A stretch of 7,380 bases of DNA. Origin: JAWLGW01 sp964569055 (GTDB lineage Bacteria; Planctomycetota; J058). Where the stretch lies: the NCBI GenBank assembly GCA_964569055.1, contig CAZMSZ010000371.1, positions 1 through 7,380 of the forward strand, read 5' to 3'. This document shows positions 1-6,556 of the stretch, piece after piece (position 1 is the first letter of the stretch; each line of letters begins with the position of its first letter). The notes beneath the pieces are model-generated. The model was not told where the DNA came from and searched no databases. It was given only the letters and a program-made list of their open reading frames with translations. The position numbers were made by a program, and so were the translations under genes.

Positions 1-1
1 C

Positions 2-313
2 CTAGTTTACTGCGATCCCCCGTACAGCCACAGCCAGGCCATTCTCTACGGAGCGCAGTCCTTCAGCCTGCGTGAACTCTTCACTGAGATCGATCGCTGC
101 AAGCAGCGTGGGGTACTCGTCGCCCTAAGCATCGACGGCAAGAAGCGCTCAGGGAACACAATCTGCGATCTGCCCATACCGGATGGGTTGTTTGAGGAGG
201 AGAGGTTCGTCAACTGCGGACGTTCAATGCTAAAGCGATTCCAGATGGGAGGCCAGACCCTGGAGAAGGAGGTTGTGGCCGACAGGCTCCTCCTGACCTA
301 CGCCCTCAGATAA
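2..313 (+). CDS. DNA adenine methyltransferase, D12 class (3' end only)
   Basis: This is the C-terminal 103 residues of a D12-class (Dam-like) N6-adenine DNA methyltransferase; the start lies left of the window. The frame opens at base 2 with LVYCDPPYS, which contains the catalytic DPPY motif (residues 5-8 of the fragment) that positions the target adenine. It continues with ILYGAQSF, a helix rich in charged residues, VALSIDG and a C-terminal NCGRSMLKRFQMGG segment, all of which I recognise from a D12 subfamily usually found in phage, plasmid or stand-alone restriction-associated contexts. The gene ends normally at a TAA. Its codon use is clearly more AT-tolerant than that of the operon downstream (for example CTA, GTT, TTG, TTT and AGA codons), so it probably has a different origin. 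The family assignment is firm; whether it belongs to a restriction-modification system, prophage or orphan methylase cannot be told from this fragment. Confidence 0.9.
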   Translation, partial: LVYCDPPYSHSQAILYGAQSFSLRELFTEIDRCKQRGVLVALSIDGKKRSGNTICDLPIPDGLFEEERFVNCGRSMLKRFQMGGQTLEKEVVADRLLLTYALR

Positions 314-545
314 CCGATCCACTCATGCCTCCCTCGGGGCGCCCTGCGTGGACGTGCGCCCTCGTGCTCACCAAACGGGCAGCGCCAACATGTCTCGCGC
401 ACGGGAGACGGCTCGAGGTCGAACCGGCGGTCAGCAACGCGCGGTCAACTCAAGCAGGCGAGCCTCCGTTTCTGCCGCGGAGAGCTCGACAGCGTGGCTC
501 GGTCTTTGTCTACTGCTTCCTTCGAATTGAGGTGAAAAACTATTA

Positions 546-600
546 GCGAGTCCCGCCTATTCTGCGTTACAACGGTGCTTGCCAGAGCAACAGGACTCGC
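546..600. repeat. Imperfectly explained inverted repeat with 8-bp arms
   Basis: GCGAGTCC at 546-553 is the exact reverse complement of GGACTCGC at 593-600, with 39 bases between. The spacer itself contains a small TTGC/GCAA pair (579-582 and 587-590). It could form an RNA hairpin downstream of the methyltransferase, mark a recombination site, or be chance. There is no U-tract after it, so it is not a standard terminator. Confidence 0.3.
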
Positions 601-652
601 CTACCACTTGGCAGGGGCACCGCTGGCCGGGCGGATCCCGTCGTGGGGTAGC

Positions 653-668
653 GACTAGACTAAGACTA
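653..668. repeat. Three short GACTA direct repeats
   Basis: GACTA occurs three times in a row at 653-657, 658-662 and 664-668, the last offset by one extra A. This lies in the intergenic region at the point where composition starts to change toward high GC. Direct repeats of this kind can be regulator sites, but the units are very short and no function can be assigned. Confidence 0.25.
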
Positions 669-850
669 ACAATGTGACGGGAGCAATTTGGGGGGGCCAG
701 CGCGCCGGTCTCGGCGATTCGCCCTGCGACACGCAGCTGCGGGTCCACGAGCCCGAGTCGCGACGCGGGCAACACGTTGCGACGCCGCGTCGCCGGGTCG
801 GCGCGTCCGGGCGGTCGGCACCCTTTGGGGACTGCGCGTTCGCGCGGCGT

Positions 851-866
851 CCTCGGTCGACCGAGG
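851..866. promoter_or_regulatory. Perfect 16-bp palindrome, possible operator of the operon
   Basis: CCTCGGTCGACCGAGG reads identically on both strands with no spacer. It lies 46 bases upstream of the chosen start of the first operon gene and just upstream of the weak TACGAT -10-like hexamer at 899-904. This is the position and symmetry expected of a site for a dimeric helix-turn-helix repressor such as a TetR-type protein. No regulator gene lies in the window. High GC raises the chance of accidental symmetry, so this remains a candidate. Confidence 0.4.
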
Positions 867-912
867 CCCACGGCTCTGCCGCCCGCCCGCGCCCGGGATA
901 CGATCCCACTCC

Positions 913-2448
913 ATGACGCTCCCCCCGCCGCCGCTGGTGCCTCGTCTGCGTGACGCCGCGTTCCTGGCCTACACGCGCTCGCTCTGTCCGACCTGCAAGC
1001 GTGTGATCGACGCGCACCTCGTGCTCAAGCAGCAGCAGGTGTTCATGCAGAAGCGCTGCCCGGAGCACGGGCACTTCGAGGTGGTGGTCTCGGACGACGC
1101 GGACTACTACGTCCGCTCGCTGACGTTCACCAAGCCGGGGCAGCTGCCGCTGAAGTTCTCCACGCGGGTCGAGCACGGGTGTCCGCTCGACTGCGGGCTG
1201 TGCGAGGACCACCTGCAGCACACGTGCTCGCCGATCCTCGAGATCAACGACGTGTGCGACCTGACCTGCCCGGTGTGCATCGTGCGCAACCAGCAGCGGT
1301 ACTCGATGTCGCTCGAGCGGTTCCAGGGGGCGGTCGACGCGCTGATCGACGCCGAGGGGGAGCTGCCGATCCTGCTGCTGTCGGGGGGCGAGCCGACGCT
1401 GCACCCGCAGTTCTTCGAGATGTGCGACTACGTGCTCCGGGGGCCGCACGCGGGGCGGATCAAGCGGCTCCTGATCAGCACGCACGGGCGGCGGATCGCG
1501 ACCAGCCCGGCCTTCGCCGAGAGGTTCAAGGCCTCGGGGGCCTACGCCTCGCTCCAGTTCGACACGCTGCGGGCGGGGGTCTACGAGAAGCTGCGGGGCG
1601 TGGAGCTGCTCGACATGAAGCTCCAGTGCCTGGAGCGGATCCGGGAGCTCGACATCCCGACCGTGCTCGTCCCCACGATCTCCAAGGGCGACAACGACGG
1701 CGAGCTCGGGGCGCTGATCCAGCTCGGGGTCGAGCTCGAGCAGTGCTCGAGCATCGTGATCCAGCCCATGGCGCACACCGGCGACGGCGGCGACGGCTAC
1801 CACGCGCGGCCGGCCGGGCACCGGCTGACCATGCCCGAGGTGCACCGGCTGATCGAGGAGCAGACGGGCTGGCTGCGGCGCGACCACTTCCACCCAGTCC
1901 CCTGCTCCCACCCGAGCTGCTACACCGCCACCTACCTGTTCCGGCTCGACGACGGGCGCTTCAAGCCGCTGCCCGAGCTGGTCGACATCCGGCAATACCT
2001 CGACGCCATGACGAACCAGGCGGTGATCCGCACCGGCGACGCCATGGAGCGCATGCTGCGCGACGCGATCCTCGACCTGTGGTCGGCGACGAAGGTCGGC
2101 GAGGACGACGAGGTCGTGCTCGGCTCGCTCAAGGCGTTCCTCAAGGAGACGTTCAGCTCGAAGAACCCGCTCGCGCCCGCCGAGATCGAGCGGCGCACGG
2201 AGTCCCGCAGCAAGGCGATCTTCATCCACGCCTTCATGGACCCCTGGGACCTCGACGTGGCCCGCCTCAAGAAGTGCTGCACCCACTACGTCATGGAGGA
2301 CGGCCGGCTCATGCCGGGCTGCTCCTACAACAACCTCTACCGCCACGAGGACCGGCGCTTCTTCCCCGACGCGCCGGCGCGCGAGCGCGCGCCGGTCCCG
2401 CTCGGCCCGGGGCCCGACCCGCTCCGCCGGCTGCCCGTGGTGTCCTGA
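913..2448 (+). CDS. Radical SAM protein, Tes/MJ0619-like (tetraether lipid synthase-like) family
   Basis: The 511-residue protein has the layout I recognise from the MJ0619/Tes family, whose characterised archaeal member joins the inert methyl ends of lipid chains. Residues 25-28 form CPTC and Cys49 lies in a CPEHG segment, giving a rubredoxin- or zinc-like N-terminal site. Cys90, 94, 97 and 105 (spacing CX3CX2CX7C, ending QHTC) look like an auxiliary Fe-S cluster site. Cys115, 119 and 122 form the canonical radical SAM CX3CX2C motif, and GGEP is at 158-161. Cys331 and Cys336 (PCSHPSC) and Cys455, Cys456 and Cys470 (KKCCTHYV...MPGC) add more ligands, and the C-terminal segment starting at FMDPWDLD is typical of the family. 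I chose the ATG at 913 because homologous sequence starts just before CPTC; an upstream in-frame ATG at 688 would add 75 Arg-rich residues unlike any domain. No good ribosome binding site precedes 913. The substrate is unknown; the neighbouring acyl-chain genes suggest a carrier-bound or lipid acyl chain. Confidence 0.85.
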   Translation: MTLPPPPLVPRLRDAAFLAYTRSLCPTCKRVIDAHLVLKQQQVFMQKRCPEHGHFEVVVSDDADYYVRSLTFTKPGQLPLKFSTRVEHGCPLDCGLCEDHLQHTCSPILEINDVCDLTCPVCIVRNQQRYSMSLERFQGAVDALIDAEGELPILLLSGGEPTLHPQFFEMCDYVLRGPHAGRIKRLLISTHGRRIATSPAFAERFKASGAYASLQFDTLRAGVYEKLRGVELLDMKLQCLERIRELDIPTVLVPTISKGDNDGELGALIQLGVELEQCSSIVIQPMAHTGDGGDGYHARPAGHRLTMPEVHRLIEEQTGWLRRDHFHPVPCSHPSCYTATYLFRLDDGRFKPLPELVDIRQYLDAMTNQAVIRTGDAMERMLRDAILDLWSATKVGEDDEVVLGSLKAFLKETFSSKNPLAPAEIERRTESRSKAIFIHAFMDPWDLDVARLKKCCTHYVMEDGRLMPGCSYNNLYRHEDRRFFPDAPARERAPVPLGPGPDPLRRLPVVS

Positions 2449-2456
2449 GCGGGCGC

Positions 2457-2750
2457 GTGGCCAGGCAGGCGCGCGTGGACGAGGTCGCCGAGGAGCTGCG
2501 CGAGCTCCTGGTGCGCGCCGCCCCCGACCCCGAGGCGGCCGCGCCCGTGCGCGGCTGTCCGCTCGACGCGCCGCTCGACGCGGTGATCCCGTTCTCGTCG
2601 GTGATCGTGCTCGGCGCGGTGATCGCGGTCGAGGACCGCTACCGGGTGCGCGTGACCCGCGCCGCGCTGGAGGAGGCGACCCGCGGCGGCGCGACCCTGC
2701 GCGGGCTGGCCCGCATGATCGCGGCGCTCGAGCGCGGAGGGCCCACGTGA
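2457..2750 (+). CDS. Small divergent acyl carrier protein
   Basis: This gene is hidden in the tail of a long spurious frame that crosses the preceding gene; only the part after that gene's stop looks like a protein. From GTG at 2457 it gives 97 residues. An amphipathic first helix (about 8-22, VDEVAEELRELL) is followed by a variable loop. The segment PFSSVIVLGAVIAVEDRYRV (45-64) aligns without gaps to the carrier-protein helix II region, with Ser48 in the place of the phosphopantetheinylated serine. A last helix (about 80-92) matches helix IV. The usual Asp-Ser-Leu is Ser-Ser-Val here and the conserved Glu of helix II is Gly, so it is divergent. Starts at CTG 2445 or GTG 2475 are possible. 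It follows the radical SAM gene by 8 bases and overlaps the next gene by 4. A phosphopantetheinyl transferase gene and a second carrier protein in the operon support the call. Confidence 0.68.
   Translation: MARQARVDEVAEELRELLVRAAPDPEAAAPVRGCPLDAPLDAVIPFSSVIVLGAVIAVEDRYRVRVTRAALEEATRGGATLRGLARMIAALERGGPT
2736..2741 (+). promoter_or_regulatory. Shine-Dalgarno sequence of the B12 radical SAM gene
   Basis: GGAGGG lies five bases upstream of the GTG at 2747 and inside the end of the carrier-protein gene. It supports GTG 2747 as the true start and a coupled, 4-base GTGA overlap. Confidence 0.65.
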
Positions 2751-4072
2751 AGATCGACATCGTCCACGCCGCGCACTACGGGAGCGACGGCAAGCTCGTC
2801 CAGGCCAAGGGGCTGTTCGAGCGGCTCGACGGCTACCTCTCCCACCTCGGCCCCCCGCTGCTAGCCGCGCTCACGCCCGACGGCCACGAGCCGCGCGTGA
2901 TCGAGGAGTACCACCGCGACGTCGACCTCGACACAGACGCCGAGCTGGTCGCGATCTCGGCCCAGATCATGCAGATCCGCCGGGCGATCGACCTCTCGCG
3001 CGCGCTGCGCGCCCGCGGCAAGAAGGTCGTGCTCGGCGGCTACCTGCCGACCCTCGCCCCCGAGGCCGTGGCGGGCGAGTTCGACGCGATCGTGCAGGGC
3101 GAGGGCGACGAGCTGTGGCCCGAGGTCGTCCGCGACGCCGAGCGCGGCACCCTCCGCCCGGTCTATCGCCCCGAGCGTCCGGTCGACCTGACCCGGCTGC
3201 CCGTGCCGCGCTACGACCTGATCCGCAGCTTCCGGATCACCGTCTACCCGGTCCAGGCCACGCGCGGCTGCCCGTTCACCTGCACCTACTGCTCGATCGC
3301 CGCCAAGTTCGGGGGCAGCTACCGCAAGCGGCCGGTCGAGCACGTGGTGCGCGACGTCCTCGCCACCCGCAGCAAGAACATCAACTTCTGCGACGACAAC
3401 CTGTGCGAGGACGTGAAGTACGCCGGGCGGCTGTTCGACGCCCTGCGCGGGACCGGGATCGGCTGGGGCACCCAGACCACGATCAACGTGGCCCGCCACC
3501 CCTGGCTGCTCGAGAAGGCTCGCGCCTCCGGCTGTCGCCTGATGGCGCTCGGGGTCGAGACCCTGAGCTGGCGCAACCTGTCCTCGGTCGAGAAGACGTT
3601 CCACGCGGTCGACCGCTACGCCGACGCCTTCCGCCGGATCATGGACGCGGGGATCTCGCCCCACGCCCTGATCATCTTCGGCCTCCCCGAGGACGACCGC
3701 GACACGTTCTTGCGCACGGTCGACTACCTCGAGCGGCTGCAGGTCCCGATCGCGCAGTTCTTCCTGCTCACGCCCTACCCCGGGACCGTGAACGGCGACC
3801 GCATGTGGCGCGAGGGGCAGGTGTTCGACGCCGACCTCAGCCACCTGCGCGAGCCGTACGTCGTCTACCGCCCCGAGCGGCTCAGCCCCGAGGAGCTGCA
3901 GGAGGGCTGGTGGAGCGCGCTGCGCCGGTTCTACTCGCTGCGCTCGATCGCGCGGCGCGTGCTCCACGCGCGCAAGGGCGGGCGGGTCGAGACCTGGCTC
4001 AACCTGGCGCAGAACCTCCTCTACTGGACCAAGGTCCAGCGCGGGAACCACCCGGTGTACTTCGGGCTATGA
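2747..4072 (+). CDS. Radical SAM protein with N-terminal B12-binding domain
   Basis: The 441-residue protein has a Rossmann-like B12-binding domain at about 3-135, ending with the typical VVLGGYLPTLAPE and a GEGDE segment. A linker containing LPVPRYDL leads to the radical SAM domain. That domain begins with ATRGCPFTCTYCS, where Cys175, 179 and 182 form the CX3CX2C [4Fe-4S] site. FCDDNLC (214-220) and GVET (269-272) are standard strand motifs of this class. The C-terminal part (PYPGT, then a region ending in LSPEELQEGWW and a Tyr- and Arg-rich helix) resembles the C-terminal domain of B12 radical SAM proteins that act on lipids, such as hopanoid methylases. The B12 domain lacks an evident DxHxxG motif, which is common in this class. 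Family members methylate unactivated carbon or rearrange and cyclise carbon skeletons. Here the likely substrate is an acyl or polyene chain made by the neighbouring genes, which is inference. The stop overlaps the next start by four bases (ATGA). Confidence 0.87.
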   Translation: MKIDIVHAAHYGSDGKLVQAKGLFERLDGYLSHLGPPLLAALTPDGHEPRVIEEYHRDVDLDTDAELVAISAQIMQIRRAIDLSRALRARGKKVVLGGYLPTLAPEAVAGEFDAIVQGEGDELWPEVVRDAERGTLRPVYRPERPVDLTRLPVPRYDLIRSFRITVYPVQATRGCPFTCTYCSIAAKFGGSYRKRPVEHVVRDVLATRSKNINFCDDNLCEDVKYAGRLFDALRGTGIGWGTQTTINVARHPWLLEKARASGCRLMALGVETLSWRNLSSVEKTFHAVDRYADAFRRIMDAGISPHALIIFGLPEDDRDTFLRTVDYLERLQVPIAQFFLLTPYPGTVNGDRMWREGQVFDADLSHLREPYVVYRPERLSPEELQEGWWSALRRFYSLRSIARRVLHARKGGRVETWLNLAQNLLYWTKVQRGNHPVYFGL

Positions 4073-4698
4073 GCGCCGCGCCCGAGCTCGTCCTCGACGT
4101 GTTCCACGAGCGCGACCTCGCCGCCGACCCCGCCCGGCTCCCGCCCGGCGAGCGGTTGATCCACGGCCGGCTGGGCGGGCCGCGCCGCAAGGAGTGGCTG
4201 CGCGGGCGAGCCGCCTTGCGCAGGAGCCTGCGCCCCCGCCTGGGCGCCGCGGTCGACCAGGTGTCGCTGCTCGAGTTCCCCGACGGCGCGCCGCGCCCCG
4301 TCGGCGGACTACCGCTCGCAATCTCGCTCAGCCATGACCCGCCCTGGTACGCCGCGCTGTGGCGGGAGGGGCGCGGCGCGGTGGCGGTCGACCTGTGCCT
4401 GCGCGCGAACGCGGCGCGGCTCGAGGCCATGCTGCCTCGCGTGGCCGTCTCGGCCGGGGTCGAGCTCTGCGCGGCGTGGGCGGCGGTGGAGTGCGCGCTC
4501 AAGCTGCGCCGCCTGAGCGTCATGGAGCTGCTCCCCTGGAGCGGGCGCGCCGTGGAGGTCGCGCCGCGCCGCGACGGCCTCGAGGTGCGCGGCCTCGGCG
4601 CGCCCGCGCGCTGCCACCTGCGCCAGGCCGACGAGTACGTGCTCGCCTGGGCGGACGAGCCGCACGATCCGTCCTCGGACGGCGAGGACCACGCGTGA
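4069..4698 (+). CDS. 4'-phosphopantetheinyl transferase-like protein (Sfp type), with divergent motifs
   Basis: This family transfers phosphopantetheine from CoA to the active serine of carrier proteins. The 209-residue product has the expected motif order. ISLSHD is at 85-90 (the SLSH motif). AVAVDL at 104-109 stands in for the GVD motif, with the Mg-binding Asp108. WAAVECALK at 137-145 stands in for W(A/S)xKEAxxK, keeping Glu141 and Lys145 but replacing the first Lys with Val140. The acidic residue usually two places after the Asp is Cys110 here. The length fits an Sfp-type enzyme. Its obvious targets are the two carrier proteins in the same operon, which themselves have unusual attachment motifs. 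Either it is a specialised enzyme matched to them or its activity is reduced; sequence alone does not decide. It starts at ATG 4069 within the preceding gene's stop and overlaps the next gene by four bases (GTGA). Confidence 0.8.
   Translation: MSAAPELVLDVFHERDLAADPARLPPGERLIHGRLGGPRRKEWLRGRAALRRSLRPRLGAAVDQVSLLEFPDGAPRPVGGLPLAISLSHDPPWYAALWREGRGAVAVDLCLRANAARLEAMLPRVAVSAGVELCAAWAAVECALKLRRLSVMELLPWSGRAVEVAPRRDGLEVRGLGAPARCHLRQADEYVLAWADEPHDPSSDGEDHA
4684..4688 (+). promoter_or_regulatory. Shine-Dalgarno sequence of the chain-length-factor-like gene
   Basis: GAGGA lies six bases upstream of the GTG at 4695, which itself overlaps the preceding TGA stop. It supports that GTG as the start. Confidence 0.5.
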
Positions 4699-5420
4699 GC
4701 TGGCTGGTCGGGAGCGCCGCCCTCGACGCGCCCACGCTCGCCGCCCGCTGTCGCGAGGACGCCGCGCTCGCCCGCTGGCTGCGCCGGTTCGACCTGCCCA
4801 CCCGCCTCGCGCTCGCCGCGGCCCGCGAGGCGAGCGGCGCGCTGGAGGCTCCGCGCGAGGCGGCGCTCGTGGCGCTCGCGCCGTGTCGCGGCGGCTCGCC
4901 CGAGCTGCTGCGCTGGGTCGAGCGCGTGGCGGCGGGCGGCTCGCTGGCAGGGGTGCGGATCAACCCGGTGCACACGCTCCACGCGGTCGACAACCTGGCG
5001 CTCTCGGCCCTCGCGATCGAGCTCGGCAACCATGCCTGGGGCCTCGGCCTGGGCGGCGCCGCCGGCCAGGCCTGGGCGGGCCTCGAGATCGCGCTGGAGC
5101 GGCTGGCCGAGGGGCCCGAGCGCGAGGCGTTGCTGCTCGCTGGCGAGCAGGACGACCCGCACGCGGCCAGCGCGGGGGCCGGGGTGGCGCTCGCGCTGAG
5201 CGCCACGCCGCCTGCGGCGGGCCCGCGCGTGCGGCTGTGTGGGCTCGAGCGGGAGCCCGGCGCCGCGTGTGCGAGTCCCGTTCCCGACGCGGCTGCCGGC
5301 CTGCGCGCGCTCCTCGCGGCCCTCACCGCTCACACCGCCGGCCCGCTCCGGTTCGAGGTCCCGCCCGAGCACGGCGACGGGCTCGATCGGATCGAGGCGC
5401 TGCTCGAGGTCGAGCCGTGA
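4695..5420 (+). CDS. Ketoacyl-synthase-like protein without catalytic cysteine (chain-length-factor type)
   Basis: The 241-residue protein resembles the short ketoacyl-synthase N-terminal-like family (Ketoacyl-synt_2 type), found as a partner protein in aryl-polyene and related clusters. The recognisable part is about 84-134: GVRINPVHTLHAVDN followed by LSALAIELGNHAWGLGLG, which corresponds to the strand and helix region leading to the ketosynthase active site. At the place of the nucleophilic cysteine the sequence is GLGGAAGQA, so it cannot form the acyl-enzyme. LLLAGEQDD (146-154) matches the strand that follows in the family. The length is about half that of a full ketosynthase. It lies directly before an intact ketosynthase with a 4-base overlap, as in KS/chain-length-factor pairs. 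The likely role is a structural partner that shapes the chain-length pocket. The start is GTG 4695. The family call rests on motif memory and is fairly but not fully secure. Confidence 0.72.
   Translation: MSWLVGSAALDAPTLAARCREDAALARWLRRFDLPTRLALAAAREASGALEAPREAALVALAPCRGGSPELLRWVERVAAGGSLAGVRINPVHTLHAVDNLALSALAIELGNHAWGLGLGGAAGQAWAGLEIALERLAEGPEREALLLAGEQDDPHAASAGAGVALALSATPPAAGPRVRLCGLEREPGAACASPVPDAAAGLRALLAALTAHTAGPLRFEVPPEHGDGLDRIEALLEVEP
5406..5410 (+). promoter_or_regulatory. Shine-Dalgarno sequence of the ketosynthase gene
   Basis: GAGGT lies six bases upstream of the GTG at 5417 and inside the end of the previous gene. It supports the GTG start, which immediately precedes the conserved RVVVTGMGALSALG opening of the ketosynthase. 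Confidence 0.5.
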
Positions 5421-6556
5421 GCCGCGCGCGCGTGGTCGTGACCGGCATGGGCGCGCTCTCGGCCCTGGGCGAGGGCGTGGACGCGCTGTGGGCCGGGCTC
5501 CTGGCGGGGCGCTCCGGCGTGCGCGCGGAGCCACGTCTCGCCGAGCTCGGGCTGCCGGTGACCACCGGCGGGTTCTTGCCCGCGGACGCGCCGCAGGAGG
5601 GCGAGGCCGTGGCCCGCCGCGCGATCGAGGCCGCCCTGGCGCAGGCCGGCCTCGCCGCGGCCGAGGCCGGGCTGGTGTGGGGCAGCGGGCTCGACACCTT
5701 CCAGACCGACGCGGGCCACCGCCCCGCCGGGCGGAGCTTCGCCGCGCTGGCCGCGCGCCACGGGCCGCCGCGGCGCATGGTCGCGGTCGCCTGCGCCTCG
5801 GGCACCCAGGCGATCGGCGAGGCGGCGCGCTTGCTGCGCAGCGGCCGGGCGCAGGCCTGCGTCGCCGGCGGCTCGAGCGTCATGCTCACGCCCTTCTACC
5901 TGGTGGGGTTCCACGCCCTGGGCGCGGTCGCGCTCGACGAGCCCGGCGAGGCGCCGCCGCGTCCCTGCCGGCCATTCGACGCGCAGCGTGGCGGGTTCGC
6001 CCTGGCCGACGGCGCGGCGGCGCTGGTGCTCGAGCCGCTCGAGCGCGCGCTCGCGCGCGGGGCCGCGCCGCTGGGCGAGGTGATCGGGTTCGGCACCAGC
6101 CAGGACGCGTTCGACCTCAACCGGCCGCCCGCGGAGGGCGAAGGCGCCGAGCGCTGCCTGCGCCGGACGCTGGCCGACGCCGGGCTCGAGGCCGCGGCGA
6201 TCGACGCGGTCAACGCGCACGCCACGGGGACGCTGGTGGGCGACCCCGCCGAGGCGGCCGCGCTGCGGCGCGTCCTCGGCCCGCGCTGGACAGAGGTCCC
6301 GGTGAGCGGGGTCAAGGGCGCGCTCGGCCACGCCATGGCCGCCGCGGGCGCGCTCGAGGCGGTGGTGGCGCTGCGGACCTGCGCCACGGGCGTGGTCCCG
6401 CCCACGGTCCACCTCGAGCGGCCCGATCCGGCCTGCGCGCTCGACCACGTGATCGGCGCGCCGCGCGTCACCGAGGCGCGGCGCGTGTTGAGCTGCAGCT
6501 TCGGCATGGGCGGGCAGAACGCCGCGCTCCTGCTGCAGCGCTGGGAGGGCGCATGA
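5417..6556 (+). CDS. Beta-ketoacyl-ACP synthase, FabF-like
   Basis: The 379-residue protein condenses an acyl primer with malonyl-carrier protein by decarboxylative Claisen chemistry. It opens with the family signature VVVTGMGALSALG (6-18). The nucleophile is Cys126 in VACASGTQA. His268 in NAHATGTLVGD and His305 in VKGALGHAMAAAG complete the Cys-His-His triad, with Lys300 preceding the second His. The C-terminal SFGMGGQNAALLL (361-373) matches the GFGGHN glycine-rich loop. It is shorter than E. coli FabF (about 410 residues), mainly because the region before the active cysteine is trimmed, as in aryl-polyene-type ketosynthases. It follows a cysteine-less partner gene with a 4-base overlap (GTGA) and is followed by a carrier protein with an ATGA overlap. 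Together they would form the chain-extension unit of the pathway. All catalytic residues are intact. Confidence 0.93.
   Translation: MSRARVVVTGMGALSALGEGVDALWAGLLAGRSGVRAEPRLAELGLPVTTGGFLPADAPQEGEAVARRAIEAALAQAGLAAAEAGLVWGSGLDTFQTDAGHRPAGRSFAALAARHGPPRRMVAVACASGTQAIGEAARLLRSGRAQACVAGGSSVMLTPFYLVGFHALGAVALDEPGEAPPRPCRPFDAQRGGFALADGAAALVLEPLERALARGAAPLGEVIGFGTSQDAFDLNRPPAEGEGAERCLRRTLADAGLEAAAIDAVNAHATGTLVGDPAEAAALRRVLGPRWTEVPVSGVKGALGHAMAAAGALEAVVALRTCATGVVPPTVHLERPDPACALDHVIGAPRVTEARRVLSCSFGMGGQNAALLLQRWEGA
6543..6549 (+). promoter_or_regulatory. Shine-Dalgarno sequence of the second carrier-protein gene
   Basis: GGGAGGG lies three bases upstream of the ATG at 6553. It decides this start within a longer open frame that runs through the preceding gene. 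Confidence 0.6.

Larger units (their letters stand above)
314..912. other. Intergenic region with no convincing gene, about 600 bases
   Basis: The stretch separates the methyltransferase from the biosynthetic operon. Short open frames exist on both strands, but their products are arginine- and proline-rich and resemble no protein I know. Composition changes inside it: the left part, to about 680, is mixed with some AT-rich spots such as the run around 533-545, and the right part is very GC-rich like the operon. It holds a widely spaced 8-bp inverted repeat (546-553/593-600), a short GACTA direct repeat (653-668), a run of seven G (690-696) and a perfect 16-bp palindrome (851-866). The operon promoter must lie here or further upstream, but I see no clear -35/-10 pair. 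TACGAT at 899-904 is a weak -10 match that would give an almost leaderless transcript. I see no clear rho-independent terminator after the methyltransferase. Confidence 0.6.

Noticed and set aside
325..546. Small plus-strand open frame of 73 codons after the methyltransferase
   Set aside because: No ribosome binding site, no family resemblance, and codon use unlike either neighbour.
525..562. Possible promoter using TTGAGG and a nearby AT-rich hexamer
   Set aside because: Spacing to any -10-like hexamer is either about 10 or about 26 bases, which fits no standard sigma-70 promoter.
688..912. Possible 75-residue N-terminal extension of the first radical SAM protein
   Set aside because: The extension is Arg-rich without structure, and would place the palindrome inside the coding region; the family normally starts near the CPTC motif.
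1179..2456. Fusion of a long upstream frame to the small carrier protein
   Set aside because: The upstream part is an out-of-frame reading of the radical SAM gene; only the portion after 2457 has protein-like sequence.
655..2760. Long minus-strand open frame opposite the first radical SAM gene and carrier protein
   Set aside because: The product is low-complexity Arg/Ala/Pro-rich and has no recognisable domain; such antisense frames are expected opposite genes with very high GC at third positions.
3999..5534. Long minus-strand open frame opposite the transferase and chain-length-factor genes
   Set aside because: The composition is that of a reverse-frame shadow; the plus strand carries recognisable families with clean overlapping starts and stops.
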